A stretch of DNA of 39,068 nucleotides from Acidobacteriota bacterium (GTDB taxonomy: Bacteria > Acidobacteriota > Vicinamibacteria > Vicinamibacterales > 2-12-FULL-66-21). Location: assembly GCA_003222675.1 (NCBI GenBank), contig QHWT01000101.1, positions 1 through 39,068 on the forward strand, given 5' to 3'. The notes below the pieces were generated by a model, which was not told the origin of the DNA, did not search any database, and worked only from the letters and a program-made list of their open reading frames with translations. Below are positions 38,685-39,068 of this stretch, in pieces (the stretch's first letter is position 1; each line of letters begins with the position of its first letter). A program made the position numbers and the translations under genes.

Positions 38685-39068
38685 ATGAAACGCTCTTCGA
38701 TCTCGTGGGTTGCGGGGGCGGCGGTGTTCGCGGTAGTCGCCCTTCGGGCACCTGTTTTCGGCCAGACGGCCTCGCCGTCAAATCAAGACACGCTCGCCGC
38801 GCTGCTCGTGGAAGTTCGCGGACTGCGTGCCGCCATGGAGCAAATGGCGTCTGCCGGACCGCGAGTGCAACTTGCGTTCGGACGGCTGCAGATGCAAGAG
38901 CAGCGCGTCAATGCGCTCGTGAGGCGAGCGGAGGGATTACGCACGCAGATCGCCCAAGCGGAGAGCGCACTGATCGAGTTGCGTAGCCAGCTGGCTGACT
39001 TTCAGCGCCGACTCGAAGATCCGATGAACCCTGACGAGACGCTGATGCTGCAAGGCCAGGTCACCGTT
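38685..39068 (+). CDS. Exported coiled-coil protein, 5' part (runs off the window)
   Basis: ATG at 38685 with GGGAGG just upstream; the frame is open to the right edge (128 codons). Signal peptide: KRSSISWVAGAAVFAVVALR then APVFGQT. The mature part is helical and heptad-like (TLAALLVEVRGLRAAMEQMA, FGRLQMQEQRVNALVRRAEG, SALIELRSQLADFQRRLEDP), ending near DETLMLQGQVTV. This looks like a periplasmic coiled-coil protein of unknown function. The C-terminal part is not visible. Confidence 0.75.
   Translation, partial: MKRSSISWVAGAAVFAVVALRAPVFGQTASPSNQDTLAALLVEVRGLRAAMEQMASAGPRVQLAFGRLQMQEQRVNALVRRAEGLRTQIAQAESALIELRSQLADFQRRLEDPMNPDETLMLQGQVTV

Noticed and set aside
1-39068. CRISPR arrays, rRNA operons and complete tRNA genes
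   Set aside because: No regularly spaced repeats, no rRNA sequence, and only tRNA-Ser 5' halves were seen.

Overview
The window is high-GC DNA with dense short operons, Tat and Sec export signals, many exported hydrolases, a large PAS kinase and decayed IS21/IS5 elements. This suits a free-living soil bacterium, perhaps Acidobacteriota-like; no gene here proves the taxon.

Region 1 (about 0.4-19.3 kb) looks like one stress or detoxification island. Minus-strand units encode (a) an alpha/beta hydrolase remnant, a catalase-family protein, an SRPBCC protein and an enoyl-CoA hydratase-like protein; (b) a MEDS-domain sensor, a four-PAS histidine kinase, a stand-alone receiver and a FixJ-type regulator; (c) a disulfide reductase-like flavoprotein, a VOC protein and a peroxiredoxin-like protein. 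Plus-strand units encode an epoxide hydrolase-like protein, a broken Tat-exported DipZ-C-like protein, a Tat-exported alpha/beta hydrolase, two DUF3237 proteins, a cNMP-binding/glutaredoxin-like/thioredoxin-reductase-like fusion, a UBP-type zinc finger protein, a Dps-like protein and a MOSC/flavin/2Fe-2S fusion. Four copies of a 25-bp motif (ATACCA...GT...ATAGAC) sit in the same orientation upstream of four of these units. I infer one regulon, possibly controlled by the FixJ-type regulator encoded within it.

Region 2 (about 19.6-30.9 kb) is flanked by two diverged 305-309 bp direct repeats. Each holds a promoter-like box and an identical 39-nt 5' half of a tRNA-Ser(GGA) gene enclosed by a long inverted repeat. 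Between them lies a divergent AraC-regulator module. The minus operon runs esterase, SDR, PQQ-type dehydrogenase (frameshifted), SMP-30-like protein, alpha/beta hydrolase, aldo/keto reductase (nonsense codon). The plus operon runs AraC regulator, type B carboxylesterase, cupin-CMD-CMD fusion.

Region 3 (about 31-38.3 kb) is a graveyard of mobile DNA: a frameshifted istB, an internally deleted IS21-like element, an IS5-like transposase with several lesions and two serine recombinase relics. Mixed in are a P63C-domain gene with a probable leaderless promoter, small proteins and a lipoprotein. Two copies of a 97-bp element that can fold into a three-way junction, with compensatory changes between copies, lie downstream of the two istB relics. 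The window ends in the 5' part of an exported coiled-coil protein gene.

About ten genes carry single-base lesions, so either decay is under way or the assembly contains indel errors; read-level checking matters for all of them.
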